NCBI GenBank assembly: GCA_943789425.1
Contig: CALSUB010000001.1
Coordinates: forward strand, 62,001-126,000
Direction of reading: 5' to 3'
Length of the DNA: 64,000 nt
Source of the DNA: an uncultured Luminiphilus sp.
GTDB taxonomy: Bacteria; Pseudomonadota; Gammaproteobacteria; Pseudomonadales; Halieaceae
Position numbers and translations under genes: made by a program. The notes beneath the pieces were generated by a model. The model was given only the letters and a program-made list of their open reading frames with translations. It ran no database searches and was not told the origin of the DNA. This document shows positions 24,788 through 34,513 of the stretch, in pieces. The first letter of the stretch is position 1. Each line of letters starts with the position of its first letter.

Positions 24788-26494
24788 ATGAGTCAGGCTA
24801 TGGACAACTATCGGCAGGCGGTGGCAATGGTGACCGCTCCCGAGGCGTTTCTCGAGCTCACCACAATTGAGCAAGGCGGGTGCACGCTCAAAGCCTATCA
24901 GCATGCACCGGGCTCTCTTCGAGACCTCTGGCTCATGGGGCAAGGCCACGGTGATAAGGAATACATTGTCTACGGTGATGAGCGCTTGACCTATGCCGAA
25001 GCGGGCCAGCTTGTCGCCAATTTTTCTGCTTGGCTTGCATCCCAAGGTATTGGCTCGGGTGACCGGGTCGCGATTGCGATGCGCAATTATCCAGAATGGA
25101 TATTGGCTTACTGGGGCGTCATTGCCGCGGGCGCGGTGGTAGTGGGAATGAATGCGTGGTGGGTTGCGGATGAAATGGCCTACGCGCTTGAGGATTCGGA
25201 GCCTAGATTATTAATCGCCGATGACCGCAGACTAGAGGTGTTTGCGCAAATCGCAGACCGTTTTAGTCAAATCGAGGTGGTGGCGGTGAGAGACGATGCG
25301 CCACCCGTTCAGGCAACGCAGTGGCGTGATGTCGTGAGCATCGAGGGCGCGCTGGTGATGGAGCCGATCGATGCGAATGATGATGCCTGTATCTTCTATA
25401 CATCGGGTACCACTGGTCGCCCGAAGGGCGCTCAGTTGACGCATCGAGGCTGTGTGCACAATGTGTTGAACGTCGCTGCAATGGGGCAGATCTTTGCAAC
25501 CACTCAAGCACTGAATAGAGATGGGGCGGTCGAGGCGCCGGTTTCTGCGCCACCGCCCACGTCGTTAGTGGCCACACCCTTGTTCCATGTCACTGCTAAC
25601 AACTGCGTGATGCAGGGTGGCACGGTGGGCGGAGGAAAGTTGGTGCTGATGTACAAGTGGGATGTTGAAGAGGCGTTAAAGCTGATCGAGCGCGAGCAGA
25701 TCAATACCCTCAGCGCGGTGCCCATGATGACTCGGGAGCTGCTCGCGCACCCGGATTTTCATGACTATGACACGTCTAGCTTGAATTCACTGGGCGGCGG
25801 CGGTGCGGCGATGCACCCAGACTTGCCGAGTAAAGTCGTTGAGACGACGAAGCGCGCTAAGCCCGCGCAGGGTTATGGCATGACCGAGGTGTGTGGTATT
25901 GCCAGTTATACGACAGGCGACTTGTTCGTGGCGCGTCCAGAAAGTTGCGGACCGTTGGTACCGACGCTGGAAGGCAAGATCGTTAACGAGGCCGGCGAGG
26001 CGTTGCCCGTTGGTGAGCGGGGAGAGCTTTGCGTTAAGGGCGCTCCAGTGATTAAGGGCTACCTGAATCGACCTGAGGCAACCGCTGAGACGATTGTTGA
26101 TGGATGGCTGCATACAGGTGATATTGGTTATTTCGATGAGGACGGATTCCTTTATCTCGTCGATCGTGCGAAAGATATGATTTTGCGCGGCGGTGAAAAT
26201 ATTTATGGCGCGGAGGTAGAGAGCGCCTTATACACCCATCCAGCCGTTCTGGAGGGCGTCGCCTTTGCGGTCCCGGATGATCGACTGGGCGAGGAAGTCG
26301 GTGTTGCGGTTCATCTGAAGCCTGCTGCGATGTTAGACGCGCCCGGGCTGCGTGAACATATGGGATCCCGGTTGGCGGCATTCAAGGTGCCCAAGTACAT
26401 TTGGTTTTTAGCTGAGCCCTTGCCGAGAAACGCGAACGGGAAGTTTTTGAAGCGCGAATTGCAAGAAGTGCTCGATCCGGGCTCCGCCGACTGA
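24788..26494 (+). CDS. AMP-forming acyl-CoA synthetase (class I)
   Basis: A second ANL-superfamily acid:CoA ligase, 568 residues from ATG 24788 (GGAG about 10 bases upstream; a TTG at 24743 would extend it). Motifs are FYTSGTTGRPKGAQLTH, GYGMTEVCG, HTGDIGYFDEDGFLYLVDR, the hinge MILRGGENIYGAEVE and the C-terminal catalytic lysine in NANGKFLKREL. It is divergent from the phosphotransferase gene and 95 bases upstream of the acyl-CoA dehydrogenase on the same strand. The four following plus-strand genes make a plausible activation and oxidation series. The substrate is not deducible from the motifs. Confidence 0.9.
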   Translation: MSQAMDNYRQAVAMVTAPEAFLELTTIEQGGCTLKAYQHAPGSLRDLWLMGQGHGDKEYIVYGDERLTYAEAGQLVANFSAWLASQGIGSGDRVAIAMRNYPEWILAYWGVIAAGAVVVGMNAWWVADEMAYALEDSEPRLLIADDRRLEVFAQIADRFSQIEVVAVRDDAPPVQATQWRDVVSIEGALVMEPIDANDDACIFYTSGTTGRPKGAQLTHRGCVHNVLNVAAMGQIFATTQALNRDGAVEAPVSAPPPTSLVATPLFHVTANNCVMQGGTVGGGKLVLMYKWDVEEALKLIEREQINTLSAVPMMTRELLAHPDFHDYDTSSLNSLGGGGAAMHPDLPSKVVETTKRAKPAQGYGMTEVCGIASYTTGDLFVARPESCGPLVPTLEGKIVNEAGEALPVGERGELCVKGAPVIKGYLNRPEATAETIVDGWLHTGDIGYFDEDGFLYLVDRAKDMILRGGENIYGAEVESALYTHPAVLEGVAFAVPDDRLGEEVGVAVHLKPAAMLDAPGLREHMGSRLAAFKVPKYIWFLAEPLPRNANGKFLKRELQEVLDPGSAD

Positions 26495-26589
26495 GTGTGA
26501 TTGGTTAACAGCAGGTTGAGCGATTGACTGATACCCAGACACTACCGTGACTAGACCGTCACACCATTTCAAAGCGATAAGGAGCCGAG

Positions 26590-27765
26590 ATGCTCACGAG
26601 ACAGTTCACTGAAGAGCAAAAGATGTTCCGAGAGGCGTACCGACGCTTTCTCGCGGAAGCCGTCGTTCCAGAGATGGAGCGCTTCCGAGAGCAAGGCATT
26701 GTCGATCGAGAGATCTTTAAGGCCGCCGGTGAGAAAGGGTTCTTGATGGTCTGGCCAGAAGAGCGATTCGGTGGTCTTGATGATTACGACATCCGCTGGG
26801 AGCAGGTCATTATTGAAGAGCTGGCCTACGCGCGGTGCGCCGATTGGTTTGGGTCGCTGCACAGCAGAATCGTCGCGCCCTACATTACGCGTTTTGGCAC
26901 GGAAGAGCAGATGCAGCGTTATATACCCGGCGCTGTCTCAGGCGACATTGTGTTGGCTGTTGCGATGACCGAACCTGATGCGGGCAGTAATTTAGCGGGC
27001 ATGCGAACGCATGCGACCGAGCAGGACGATCATTGGGTGCTCAATGGACAAAAAACCTATATTTCTAACGGCATTAACTGTGACCTCGTGGTCGTGGCAG
27101 CTAAGACTGATCCACAAAATAATCCCCACGCAATGACATTGTTTTTGGTTGAGTCCAATTGGGAGGGGTTTGAGCGCGGTCGGAATCTGAAGAAGCTGGG
27201 GCTGAAGGCGCAGGATACGGCAGAGTTGTTTTTCAACGACGTCAAGGTGCCCAAAGCCAACGTTTTGGGTGAGGCGCATCAAGGTTTTTATTATCTGATG
27301 AGCGGACTGGCTGAAGAACGGCTATTAGGGGCGATGGGTTACCTGGCCTCGGCACAATTGTCTTGGGATCTGACGGCGACCTTCGTGCAGGAGCGTGAGG
27401 TGTTTGGCAAGCCGCTGGCCGCCATGCAGAACACGCAGTTTAAGATGGCGGAGCTGCGCGCCGAACTGGATATTACGCAGTGTTACGTCGATCAGGCAGC
27501 GTTGGCGTTTAACGAAGGCACGTTGAGCGCAGAAGATGCGGCAATGGCGAAGCTGAAGACTTCTGAGCTGCAGCAGCGGGTAGCGGATGAAGGTTTGCAA
27601 CTGCACGGTGGTGCAGGATTCATGGACGAATACCCCATCAGTCGACAGTCCGCCGATGCGAAAATCGCAACGATCTATGCCGGCAGCTCTGAAATTATGA
27701 AATTGATTATTGGTCGGTATTGTTTGGGGAACCAATACGAGCCCTTTAACCAGCGTAATTTCTGA
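26590..27765 (+). CDS. Acyl-CoA dehydrogenase
   Basis: An FAD enzyme that introduces the 2,3 double bond into acyl-CoA, passing electrons to ETF. The 391-residue protein has the family signatures AMTEPDAGSNLAGMRT, WVLNGQKTYISNG, and in the C-terminal domain LQLHGGAGFMDEYPISR and YAGSSEIMKLIIGR. Position, length and these motifs resemble long-chain or isovaleryl-type dehydrogenases, but chain length cannot be assigned. The ribosome-binding site is AAGGAG, 7 bases before ATG. The alpha-methylacyl-CoA racemase gene follows after 12 bases, which suggests oxidation of 2-methyl-branched substrates of one stereochemistry. Confidence 0.92.
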   Translation: MLTRQFTEEQKMFREAYRRFLAEAVVPEMERFREQGIVDREIFKAAGEKGFLMVWPEERFGGLDDYDIRWEQVIIEELAYARCADWFGSLHSRIVAPYITRFGTEEQMQRYIPGAVSGDIVLAVAMTEPDAGSNLAGMRTHATEQDDHWVLNGQKTYISNGINCDLVVVAAKTDPQNNPHAMTLFLVESNWEGFERGRNLKKLGLKAQDTAELFFNDVKVPKANVLGEAHQGFYYLMSGLAEERLLGAMGYLASAQLSWDLTATFVQEREVFGKPLAAMQNTQFKMAELRAELDITQCYVDQAALAFNEGTLSAEDAAMAKLKTSELQQRVADEGLQLHGGAGFMDEYPISRQSADAKIATIYAGSSEIMKLIIGRYCLGNQYEPFNQRNF

Positions 27766-27777
27766 GGAATTCGGTTT

Positions 27778-28920
27778 ATGGGAACCTTAAGTGGTATCAC
27801 GGTAATCGAGCTTGCAGGCATTGGTCCGGGACCGATGGGGGGCATGATGTTGGCCGATATGGGTGCCGAGGTCATTCGCATTGAGCGACCCGGTGCAATG
27901 GATCCTAAGCTGGCTGAGCCAATCAGTGGTCGCAACAAAAAGTCGGTAGTCTTAGATCTTAAGCAGCCGGCGGGCCTTGAGGCACTCATGAAGTTGATTG
28001 AGCGAGCGGATGCCTTAATCGATCCCTATCGTCCGGGTGTTTGCGAAAAACTGGGCATTGGTCCCGAGGTGTGTCGGGCAAGGAATCCCAAATTAGTATT
28101 TGCTCGGATGACCGGCTGGGGGCAGGAGGGCCCGCTCTCGCAGGCCGCAGGGCACGACCTCAATTACATCGCGATCACCGGCGCATTGCACGCTATTGGC
28201 CGTCGAGGTGAGAGGCCGGTGGTGCCACTGAACTTAGTGGGTGATTTTGGCGGCGGCGGTATGCTGTTGGTAACGGGCATACTGGCAGCGTTACTGGAGG
28301 CCTCTCGTTCGGGTCAAGGGCAGGTGATCGATGTGGCGATGGTCGATGGGACAGCACAGCTCATGTGGATGATGCAGGGATTCCAGCAGATGGGGACCTG
28401 GAATGCAGAGGAGCGAGAGTCGAACTTGCTCGATGGTGCGGCTCATTTTTACGATACCTATGAGTGTGCTGACGGGAAATATGTCGCCGTCGGCGCTATT
28501 GAGCCACAGTTCTATGCAGAGCTAATGGCGAGAGCGGAGATCAGTGACCCGCAATTTGCAGCGCAGCATGACGTGACTCAGTGGCCGGATCTCAAGCAAA
28601 AATTGGCGGCAGTGCTGATGACCAAAACGCGAGATGAGTGGGATCAGATTATGTCGGGCAGCGACGCGTGTTTTGCGCCGGTATTAACCATGCAAGAAGC
28701 CACCGAATATAGCGCTAATATCGAGCGTGCGGTGTATACCCAAGTGGATGAGTTAGCGCACCCGTCACCGGCGCCGCGTTTTGAGCGAACCCCCTCTAAC
28801 ATTCGCCACGGTACACGAGCCCTCGGCGTCGATACGGTCTCCGTGATTCGGGCGTCGGGATTATCGGATGCGGAGGTGGAGGCGTTGTTGGCCTCTGGCG
28901 CAGCAGTGCAAAACAATTGA
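27778..28920 (+). CDS. Alpha-methylacyl-CoA racemase (CaiB/BaiF family)
   Basis: A family III CoA-transferase-fold enzyme, 380 residues. It is markedly closer in look to alpha-methylacyl-CoA racemase (AMACR) than to CoA transferases: VVLDLKQPAG, the catalytic-histidine segment AGHDLNYIAITGALHAIGR, the aspartate in NLVGDFGGGG, GQGQVIDVAMVDGTA, and the glutamate in VGAIEPQFYAEL. AMACR epimerises (2R)- to (2S)-methylacyl-CoA so that acyl-CoA dehydrogenases can act, as in pristanic acid or sterol side-chain breakdown. The gene sits 12 bases after the dehydrogenase and 33 bases before the enoyl-CoA hydratase. Confidence 0.88.
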   Translation: MGTLSGITVIELAGIGPGPMGGMMLADMGAEVIRIERPGAMDPKLAEPISGRNKKSVVLDLKQPAGLEALMKLIERADALIDPYRPGVCEKLGIGPEVCRARNPKLVFARMTGWGQEGPLSQAAGHDLNYIAITGALHAIGRRGERPVVPLNLVGDFGGGGMLLVTGILAALLEASRSGQGQVIDVAMVDGTAQLMWMMQGFQQMGTWNAEERESNLLDGAAHFYDTYECADGKYVAVGAIEPQFYAELMARAEISDPQFAAQHDVTQWPDLKQKLAAVLMTKTRDEWDQIMSGSDACFAPVLTMQEATEYSANIERAVYTQVDELAHPSPAPRFERTPSNIRHGTRALGVDTVSVIRASGLSDAEVEALLASGAAVQNN

Positions 28921-28953
28921 CACCTAGCGAACAGCAAGTTTTAGGAGAGAGCA

Positions 28954-29748
28954 ATGAGTGAATACGACACCATTTTAGTAGAGAGAGCGGGGCGAGTTGC
29001 CCGAGTCTCCTTTAACAGACCAGAGAAATTGAATAGTTTCAATGTGACGCAACGGCGCGAGTTCGTCCGTGCCGCGCAAGAGGTCAATGCCGACCGAGAC
29101 ATCTGGGTGGTGGTGCTGACTGGCGCCGGCAGAGCCTTTGGTGCGGGCGCAGATTTATCTGATACCGAGGAATCTGGATTTTCAGGTGCGGAGGGCGTCG
29201 AGGATCAATTGAACGCAGAATACAAGCCGGGCGTGTTGGCGATCCACCACGCACGCAAACCCTGGGTGGCGGCAGTCAATGGTCCTTGTGCAGGGATTTC
29301 CTATTCATACGCGATGGCTTGTGATCTCGTTTTGATGGCTGAGTCGAGTTATCTCTATCAGCCTTTCGTGGGGATCGGTTTGGTTCCCGACGGAGGCGCC
29401 ACTTGGCTATTGTCGCATCTCGTTGGTTCCAAGCGAGCTTATGAGCTCATGGCATTTGGTGAAAAAGTTGGTGCTGAGAAGGCGGTGGAGTGGGGGCTCG
29501 CCAATCGTGTGCTGGCCGACGATAATTTCTCTGAAGCATCAATGGCTTTCGCGCAGGAGCTCTCTGAGCGATCGCCGTTGGCGCTGAGATACACGAAAGA
29601 GGCGTTGAATTTTTCCGCAGCGCACAATCTGAGTGATACGATTTCGAAAGAGGCGGCACTGCAGAATATTTGTATTGGTAGTACTGATTCAAAAGAAGCG
29701 ATCACGGCTTTTTTTGAAAAACGAACGCCCGCTTGGCAGGGGAAATAA
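28954..29748 (+). CDS. Enoyl-CoA hydratase/isomerase family protein
   Basis: A crotonase-fold enzyme, 264 residues, expected to hydrate 2-enoyl-CoA made by the upstream dehydrogenase. The oxyanion-hole segments are LTGAGRAFGAGADL near residue 58 and VNGPCAGISYSYAMACDLVL near residue 108. A glycine-rich FVGIGLVPDGGATWLL holds the usual second-glutamate position as Asp, which is seen in isomerases and other crotonase subgroups. The exact reaction is therefore open between hydratase and isomerase. ATG has AGGAGAG about 7 bases upstream. It ends the acyl-CoA operon-like run of three closely spaced plus-strand genes. Confidence 0.88.
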   Translation: MSEYDTILVERAGRVARVSFNRPEKLNSFNVTQRREFVRAAQEVNADRDIWVVVLTGAGRAFGAGADLSDTEESGFSGAEGVEDQLNAEYKPGVLAIHHARKPWVAAVNGPCAGISYSYAMACDLVLMAESSYLYQPFVGIGLVPDGGATWLLSHLVGSKRAYELMAFGEKVGAEKAVEWGLANRVLADDNFSEASMAFAQELSERSPLALRYTKEALNFSAAHNLSDTISKEAALQNICIGSTDSKEAITAFFEKRTPAWQGK

Positions 29749-29788
29749 ATCGTTTGACGTCATATCGCGGCTTGTAGGAGTCACCATC

Positions 29789-31738
29789 ATGCTAACAATA
29801 AAAATTAATGGTCCTCAATTTGGTGCGTCTTCTCTACTCAAAATGACGGATCTACTCAAAGTGACGGGGCTGGTGGTGGCTGTATTGTCGTCATGCGGGC
29901 TGTCTATGCTAGCGCAGGCGCAGGAGAGGCAGCTGTTGTGGGGAGACACTCACCTGCACTCCACTTATTCGTCCGACGCTTTCACTAACGGCAATCTGAC
30001 GGCGACACCGGATACGGCATACCACTATGCAAAAGGTAAGCCGGTGGTTCACCCCGGGCATAAAGCAAGGGTTCAGATTGGCACGCCGCTCGACTTTTTA
30101 GTGGTCTCAGACCACGCCGAGTATTTAGGGGTCATCAGAAGCTTGTACTTGAACCCGATGATCACAGAGGGGCTGAGCTGGAGGGAGCGCATTTGGACGC
30201 GAATCGTTCAGTATTTACTGCGTGATGCAGTTGATAGCGGGACGGGCCGTGAGTTGTTTACCACGGTTTTGCCGAAGCCGGCGGAAAACGCGGTGGAGGC
30301 AATGTTGGGCTGGGAGGAAGACCGGGTCAGCGGGTTGGTGCCTCGACAGCCGACGGTTGAGGTCGATACTTGGAAATTGATCACTGATGCTGCGGAGCGG
30401 CACAATGATCCGGGCGTTTTTACTGCGCTGATCGGCTGGGAATATTCTTTGATTCCGGGTGGCGCTAATCTTCACCGCGTGGTGATTTCGGATATTACGG
30501 CAGAGCAAGCGCAAACCTTTGCGCCTTTCGGTTTTGATGATAGTTCTTTCCCTAGCGACCTGTGGGATTGGTTAGAAGAGACCAGCCGCGCTACCGGCGG
30601 CGATTTTATTGCGGTACCGCACAACTCAAACATTTCGAAAGGGTCAATGTTTGATGTGCGAGACCTTCGCGGAGAGGCCATTGATCGAGATTACGCTGAG
30701 GTGCGTCGCTACTGGGAGCCGATTGTTGAGATAACCCAGATCAAGGGCGATTCAGAGACGCACCCGGTGCTGGCACCCGGCGACGCGTTTGCTGACTTCG
30801 AGCGTTACCCTTATTACATTCAGCGCGAGTGGACAGACTATGTTCCCCAGAGGGGCGACTATGTTCGCAGTGCCTTAAAAGTGGGCCTAGAATTGGACGC
30901 AAAAATCGGTTTTAACCCCTATCAGTTTGGCGTCATTGGCTCTACCGATGCCCACACGGCACTGCCCTCGGCCGAGGAAGATAATTTTCACGGCAAAATG
31001 GCAACCGACTCGATTCCCTCGCGAAAAGCCGGCGGATGGTCTGAGGATGCTCGTGGGACGTTTGGCTGGGGGATGAGTGCCTCGGGTCTGGCGGCGGTCT
31101 GGGCGACTGATAATACTCGTGAAGCCATTGTGGCCGCGATGCGACGGCGTGAGGTGTATGCAACGAGTGGCCCAAGAATTGCGGTGCGCACGTTTGCAGG
31201 TTTGAATTTGGCGGCGTCTGATTTTAATCAAGCGTCTTTCCCCAATAATCTCGCCGCTGATGCTGTGCCGATGGGGGGCGAAATACAGGGGGCTCAGTCA
31301 GGTGATCAATTCACACTGATGATCGAGGCCTCAGCGGATCCACGGGGCGCTTATCTTGATCGCGTGCAGGTGGTCAAGGGTTGGCTTGATGACGCAGGGG
31401 AGACACAAGAGCAGGTCGTTGATGTGGCTTGGTCAGGTGGTGATGCTCGACTGGATGACGAGGGCGAGTTGCTGCCGGTTGGCACGACGGTTGATCTACA
31501 GACCGGGCTGACGGCCAATAACATTGGGGCGCCGAGCTTGCGAGTGGTCTGGCGTGATCCGACCTTTGATCCGCTGCAATCGGCTTTCTACTACGTCCGT
31601 GTGCTACAGATACCGACTGCAAGGCACTCACTGCTCGATGCCCTCGCGTTGGGCGGTGATGTCGATACGCGCAGGCCTGATACGATACAGGAACGTGCGT
31701 ACACGTCTCCAATCTGGTACCAGCCATCCCCTGAGTAA
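29789..31738 (+). CDS. Secreted DUF3604 domain-containing protein
   Basis: The 649-residue DUF3604 protein is of unknown function. After a signal segment (about residues 22-46; cleavage probable at AQAQE, though LSSC could be read as a lipobox) comes WGDTHLHSTYSSDAF. Its His-x-His pattern resembles the metal site of PHP-type phosphoesterases. Later VVSDHAEYLG, VPHNSN and GSTDAHTALP add further metal-ligand candidates. The start is ATG 29789 with an AGGAG site; the frame extends upstream to 29633 inside the hydratase gene and is not used. A metal-dependent hydrolase is the best guess. DUF3604 proteins are common in marine Gammaproteobacteria. Confidence 0.85.
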   Translation: MLTIKINGPQFGASSLLKMTDLLKVTGLVVAVLSSCGLSMLAQAQERQLLWGDTHLHSTYSSDAFTNGNLTATPDTAYHYAKGKPVVHPGHKARVQIGTPLDFLVVSDHAEYLGVIRSLYLNPMITEGLSWRERIWTRIVQYLLRDAVDSGTGRELFTTVLPKPAENAVEAMLGWEEDRVSGLVPRQPTVEVDTWKLITDAAERHNDPGVFTALIGWEYSLIPGGANLHRVVISDITAEQAQTFAPFGFDDSSFPSDLWDWLEETSRATGGDFIAVPHNSNISKGSMFDVRDLRGEAIDRDYAEVRRYWEPIVEITQIKGDSETHPVLAPGDAFADFERYPYYIQREWTDYVPQRGDYVRSALKVGLELDAKIGFNPYQFGVIGSTDAHTALPSAEEDNFHGKMATDSIPSRKAGGWSEDARGTFGWGMSASGLAAVWATDNTREAIVAAMRRREVYATSGPRIAVRTFAGLNLAASDFNQASFPNNLAADAVPMGGEIQGAQSGDQFTLMIEASADPRGAYLDRVQVVKGWLDDAGETQEQVVDVAWSGGDARLDDEGELLPVGTTVDLQTGLTANNIGAPSLRVVWRDPTFDPLQSAFYYVRVLQIPTARHSLLDALALGGDVDTRRPDTIQERAYTSPIWYQPSPE

Positions 31739-31759
31739 GCGAATAATTGGTATCGCAGT

Positions 31760-34510
31760 TTAGACTGCGATGCAGACGCGCAAACCCTCCAGCACTGGCT
31801 GGGCTTGGGAGAGCGCCTCGCAACAGGCGTCACGATGCTGTGCCATGGCCAGCACTTCTTCTTCTCGAATCGTGGGGTTGACGGATTGCAGATACTGCAA
31901 CCGATCCCATTCTGAATTGAGTGTTTGCCGAGCGTGCGTAACGGCCTGCTCGCGGCGAGCGATGACCGTTTTGACGGCTGCTGCATCAAGCACGGGAAAT
32001 AGGGATTCAAGTGTTGGGCGAAGTTTGCTGAGTGCTGCAGCGCTGGTTGCGGTCGGCACGTTTTGTAAATGCTCCGCGAGAAATGACGATGAGAGTCGGT
32101 CGCCCACTTCTTTGCCTTCTGCTGTTAGCAGCATTCGCAAGGGTGTTTGATCGATAAATTGTCCCGTCTCTAAATATCTTGGTGCGAGGCACTCGACCCG
32201 GTAAAGGGCTTCGAGGAGCACGGTGCCCGCCGGCACGCCTCGGTGCTTAAAAGTACCGATGCTGGCTTTCCCAATATCACTGCTGAGCAAGGTGGCCATC
32301 GACTCCATGACGATGGGGTGTTCCCAAGTCAAAAAGATAACGTCGTCGCGGCTCAATGCGGTAGTGCGGTCATAAGTGGCTGTAGCACCATTTTCATCCA
32401 ATCCTGGCAGTTGTCCCGTGACCAAATTTTCAGTGGGTTTGACGACGGTTAATTGCTCGTCGAGATAATCTTGATCAATGCCAATACGATCAAACAGCAT
32501 GTCGCAAAAAGCGTGCAACGTGTCCGCGGATTCTCGTTGTTCGAGTGCAGTGATTATGGCTGCACCTCGTTCAGCGTTGTGGGAATTGCGCTCTAGCAGG
32601 CGGTCACGCCCTTTTTCAGACTCTTGGAGCAGGTCTTGTCGGCGTTGGCGGGTTGCCTCGATCAGATCGTCTAGCCCGCTACCGTCCTCCATTGCTGCAG
32701 CTAATGCGTCAGCAAACTCGGAATACAACTGATGACCCACCGAGCAAGTGGCATTAAAGGCGTTCAGGCCTTCATCTAGCCAGCGGTACACCACTGCTTG
32801 CGCGGTACGTTCCAGAATCGGCAGGTGTAAATAAATATCGCTCCCCTGACCAATCCGGTCGAGCCGTCCAATACGTTGTTCTAGTAAGTCGGGATGCCTC
32901 GGTAGATCAAAGCAGATAAGGTGTTTGGCGAACTGAAAATTTCTCCCCTCGCTGCCAATTTCAGAGCAGATAAGCGCTTGGGCACCACCTGATTCCTCGG
33001 CGAAGTAGGCTGCCGCGCGATCACGTTCGACTAGGCTGAGGTCTTCGTGGAAGGCAGCACATCGAACGCCCGCTTTGAGGTGAAGATGATGTTCAAGACC
33101 CATGGCCGTATATTTGTCAGCACAAATCACGAGCGCTTTATGGGGCCGCAGTTGCTTCAATTGCTCTTGAAGCCAGGTGACCCGGGGGTCTGCTTCAATC
33201 CATTGCGCTTCGGGGTGCAGCGTTTCCGGATGGAGATGGTTTGCGTTGCTGAGATAAAGTTCAGGCGCCGGCAGCGGGTAGCACTGATGGTGTCGATTGG
33301 GAAAGCCAGAAATACCTTGGCGCGTATTACGATAGAGCACTCTGCCGGTGCCGTATCGATCTAACATCTGTTGGATCTGGTCTGCGGAATTGGCATTGGT
33401 GTCGATGTCAGCCGGCAGATCACAGGGCTGCCCTTGCTCGAGCTGCTCGATCGCGTGATTCCAGGCAGTAAACTGAGTTTGCTCTTTTTTGAACTGCTGG
33501 AAATCATTGAACCTTGCCGGGTCGATGAGTTGTAGCCGTTCAAAATGGCTTTCAAGGCCTGCCTGCTCGGGCGTGGCGGTCAATAGCAGAAGCCCTCGGG
33601 TGTGCTGAGAGAGCGTATGGACAAACTCGCCCAGACTCGAGCGTGGGTGATTCAGGCCGGTGATGTGGTGGGCTTCATCAATGACAACCATGTCCCATTC
33701 CGCTTGCCGAACACACTCCTGAAGCGCTGGGTCAGACTCAAAAAGATTGATGGGCGATAGCACCAGAGGGGATTCAGAGAATTCCTCACTGGGATCGGTG
33801 TCTTCGAGTCGTGCCCTATTTAATAGCGAGAAGGACAAGTGAAAGCGCCTTTGCATCTCGATGAGCCATTGATGTGTCAGCGTTTCGGGCGTGAGAATCA
33901 GCACGCGCTGCGCGCGTTGACGCAACAGTTGCTGACTGACAATGAGGCCAGCTTCAATCGTTTTACCTAACCCGACTTCATCAGCCAGTAGGACTCTTGG
34001 TGCAAATCGGGCGCCAACGGTGGCGGCGACGAAGAGCTGGTGGGAAAGGAGGGTGGTGCGAGCACCCAGTAAACCGCGTAGCCCGAACCCATCAGCTGAG
34101 GCATTATGGTCTAGTGTTGTTTGACGCAATCCAAAGTCGGCAGGCTTACCCAACTGACTGTTCAGTAGTCGCTCAACTGGCGTGTTGAGTTCGATATGGG
34201 CATCAAGCTCAGCCTCGTTGACCTGGCAGAGCTCACCCTGCTGATCCTCCGCGGCATAAATCATGATTCCTGCATGCTGTTCTGCGGTCACCACGATAAG
34301 TGAGGCGCCGTCCATGCGGATCAGTTGATCGCCGGTTTTCAGTAGCAGCCGGGTCAAAGGTGCGCGGTCAGTCGCGTAGACCCGCTCCTCTTCAACAGCC
34401 GGAAAATGCAGTGTGACGCGCCGGGTATCCGCGGTCGTGACAATCCCCAGTCCAAGGGTGCTATCGGCGTGACTGACCCATCGTTGTCCGGGAATAAACA
34501 TATCGGTCAT
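31760..34510 (-). CDS. rapA: RNA polymerase-associated protein RapA
   Basis: A Swi2/Snf2-type ATPase that binds RNA polymerase and helps recycle it after transcription. The 916-residue protein is slightly shorter than E. coli RapA (968). The N-terminal Tudor-like region begins with FIPGQRWVSHAD. The helicase core has LLADEVGLGKTIEAG (Walker A) near residue 175, VVIDEAHH (Walker B), LLLTATPEQ, and helicase motifs V-VI in SEIGSEGRNFQFAKHLI and LEQRIGRLDRIGQ. The RapA C-terminal region follows. It lies 3 bases after tatD, an unusual partner, and may be cotranscribed with it. Confidence 0.95.
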   Translation of the reverse strand: MTDMFIPGQRWVSHADSTLGLGIVTTADTRRVTLHFPAVEEERVYATDRAPLTRLLLKTGDQLIRMDGASLIVVTAEQHAGIMIYAAEDQQGELCQVNEAELDAHIELNTPVERLLNSQLGKPADFGLRQTTLDHNASADGFGLRGLLGARTTLLSHQLFVAATVGARFAPRVLLADEVGLGKTIEAGLIVSQQLLRQRAQRVLILTPETLTHQWLIEMQRRFHLSFSLLNRARLEDTDPSEEFSESPLVLSPINLFESDPALQECVRQAEWDMVVIDEAHHITGLNHPRSSLGEFVHTLSQHTRGLLLLTATPEQAGLESHFERLQLIDPARFNDFQQFKKEQTQFTAWNHAIEQLEQGQPCDLPADIDTNANSADQIQQMLDRYGTGRVLYRNTRQGISGFPNRHHQCYPLPAPELYLSNANHLHPETLHPEAQWIEADPRVTWLQEQLKQLRPHKALVICADKYTAMGLEHHLHLKAGVRCAAFHEDLSLVERDRAAAYFAEESGGAQALICSEIGSEGRNFQFAKHLICFDLPRHPDLLEQRIGRLDRIGQGSDIYLHLPILERTAQAVVYRWLDEGLNAFNATCSVGHQLYSEFADALAAAMEDGSGLDDLIEATRQRRQDLLQESEKGRDRLLERNSHNAERGAAIITALEQRESADTLHAFCDMLFDRIGIDQDYLDEQLTVVKPTENLVTGQLPGLDENGATATYDRTTALSRDDVIFLTWEHPIVMESMATLLSSDIGKASIGTFKHRGVPAGTVLLEALYRVECLAPRYLETGQFIDQTPLRMLLTAEGKEVGDRLSSSFLAEHLQNVPTATSAAALSKLRPTLESLFPVLDAAAVKTVIARREQAVTHARQTLNSEWDRLQYLQSVNPTIREEEVLAMAQHRDACCEALSQAQPVLEGLRVCIAV

Positions 34511-34513
34511 CGT

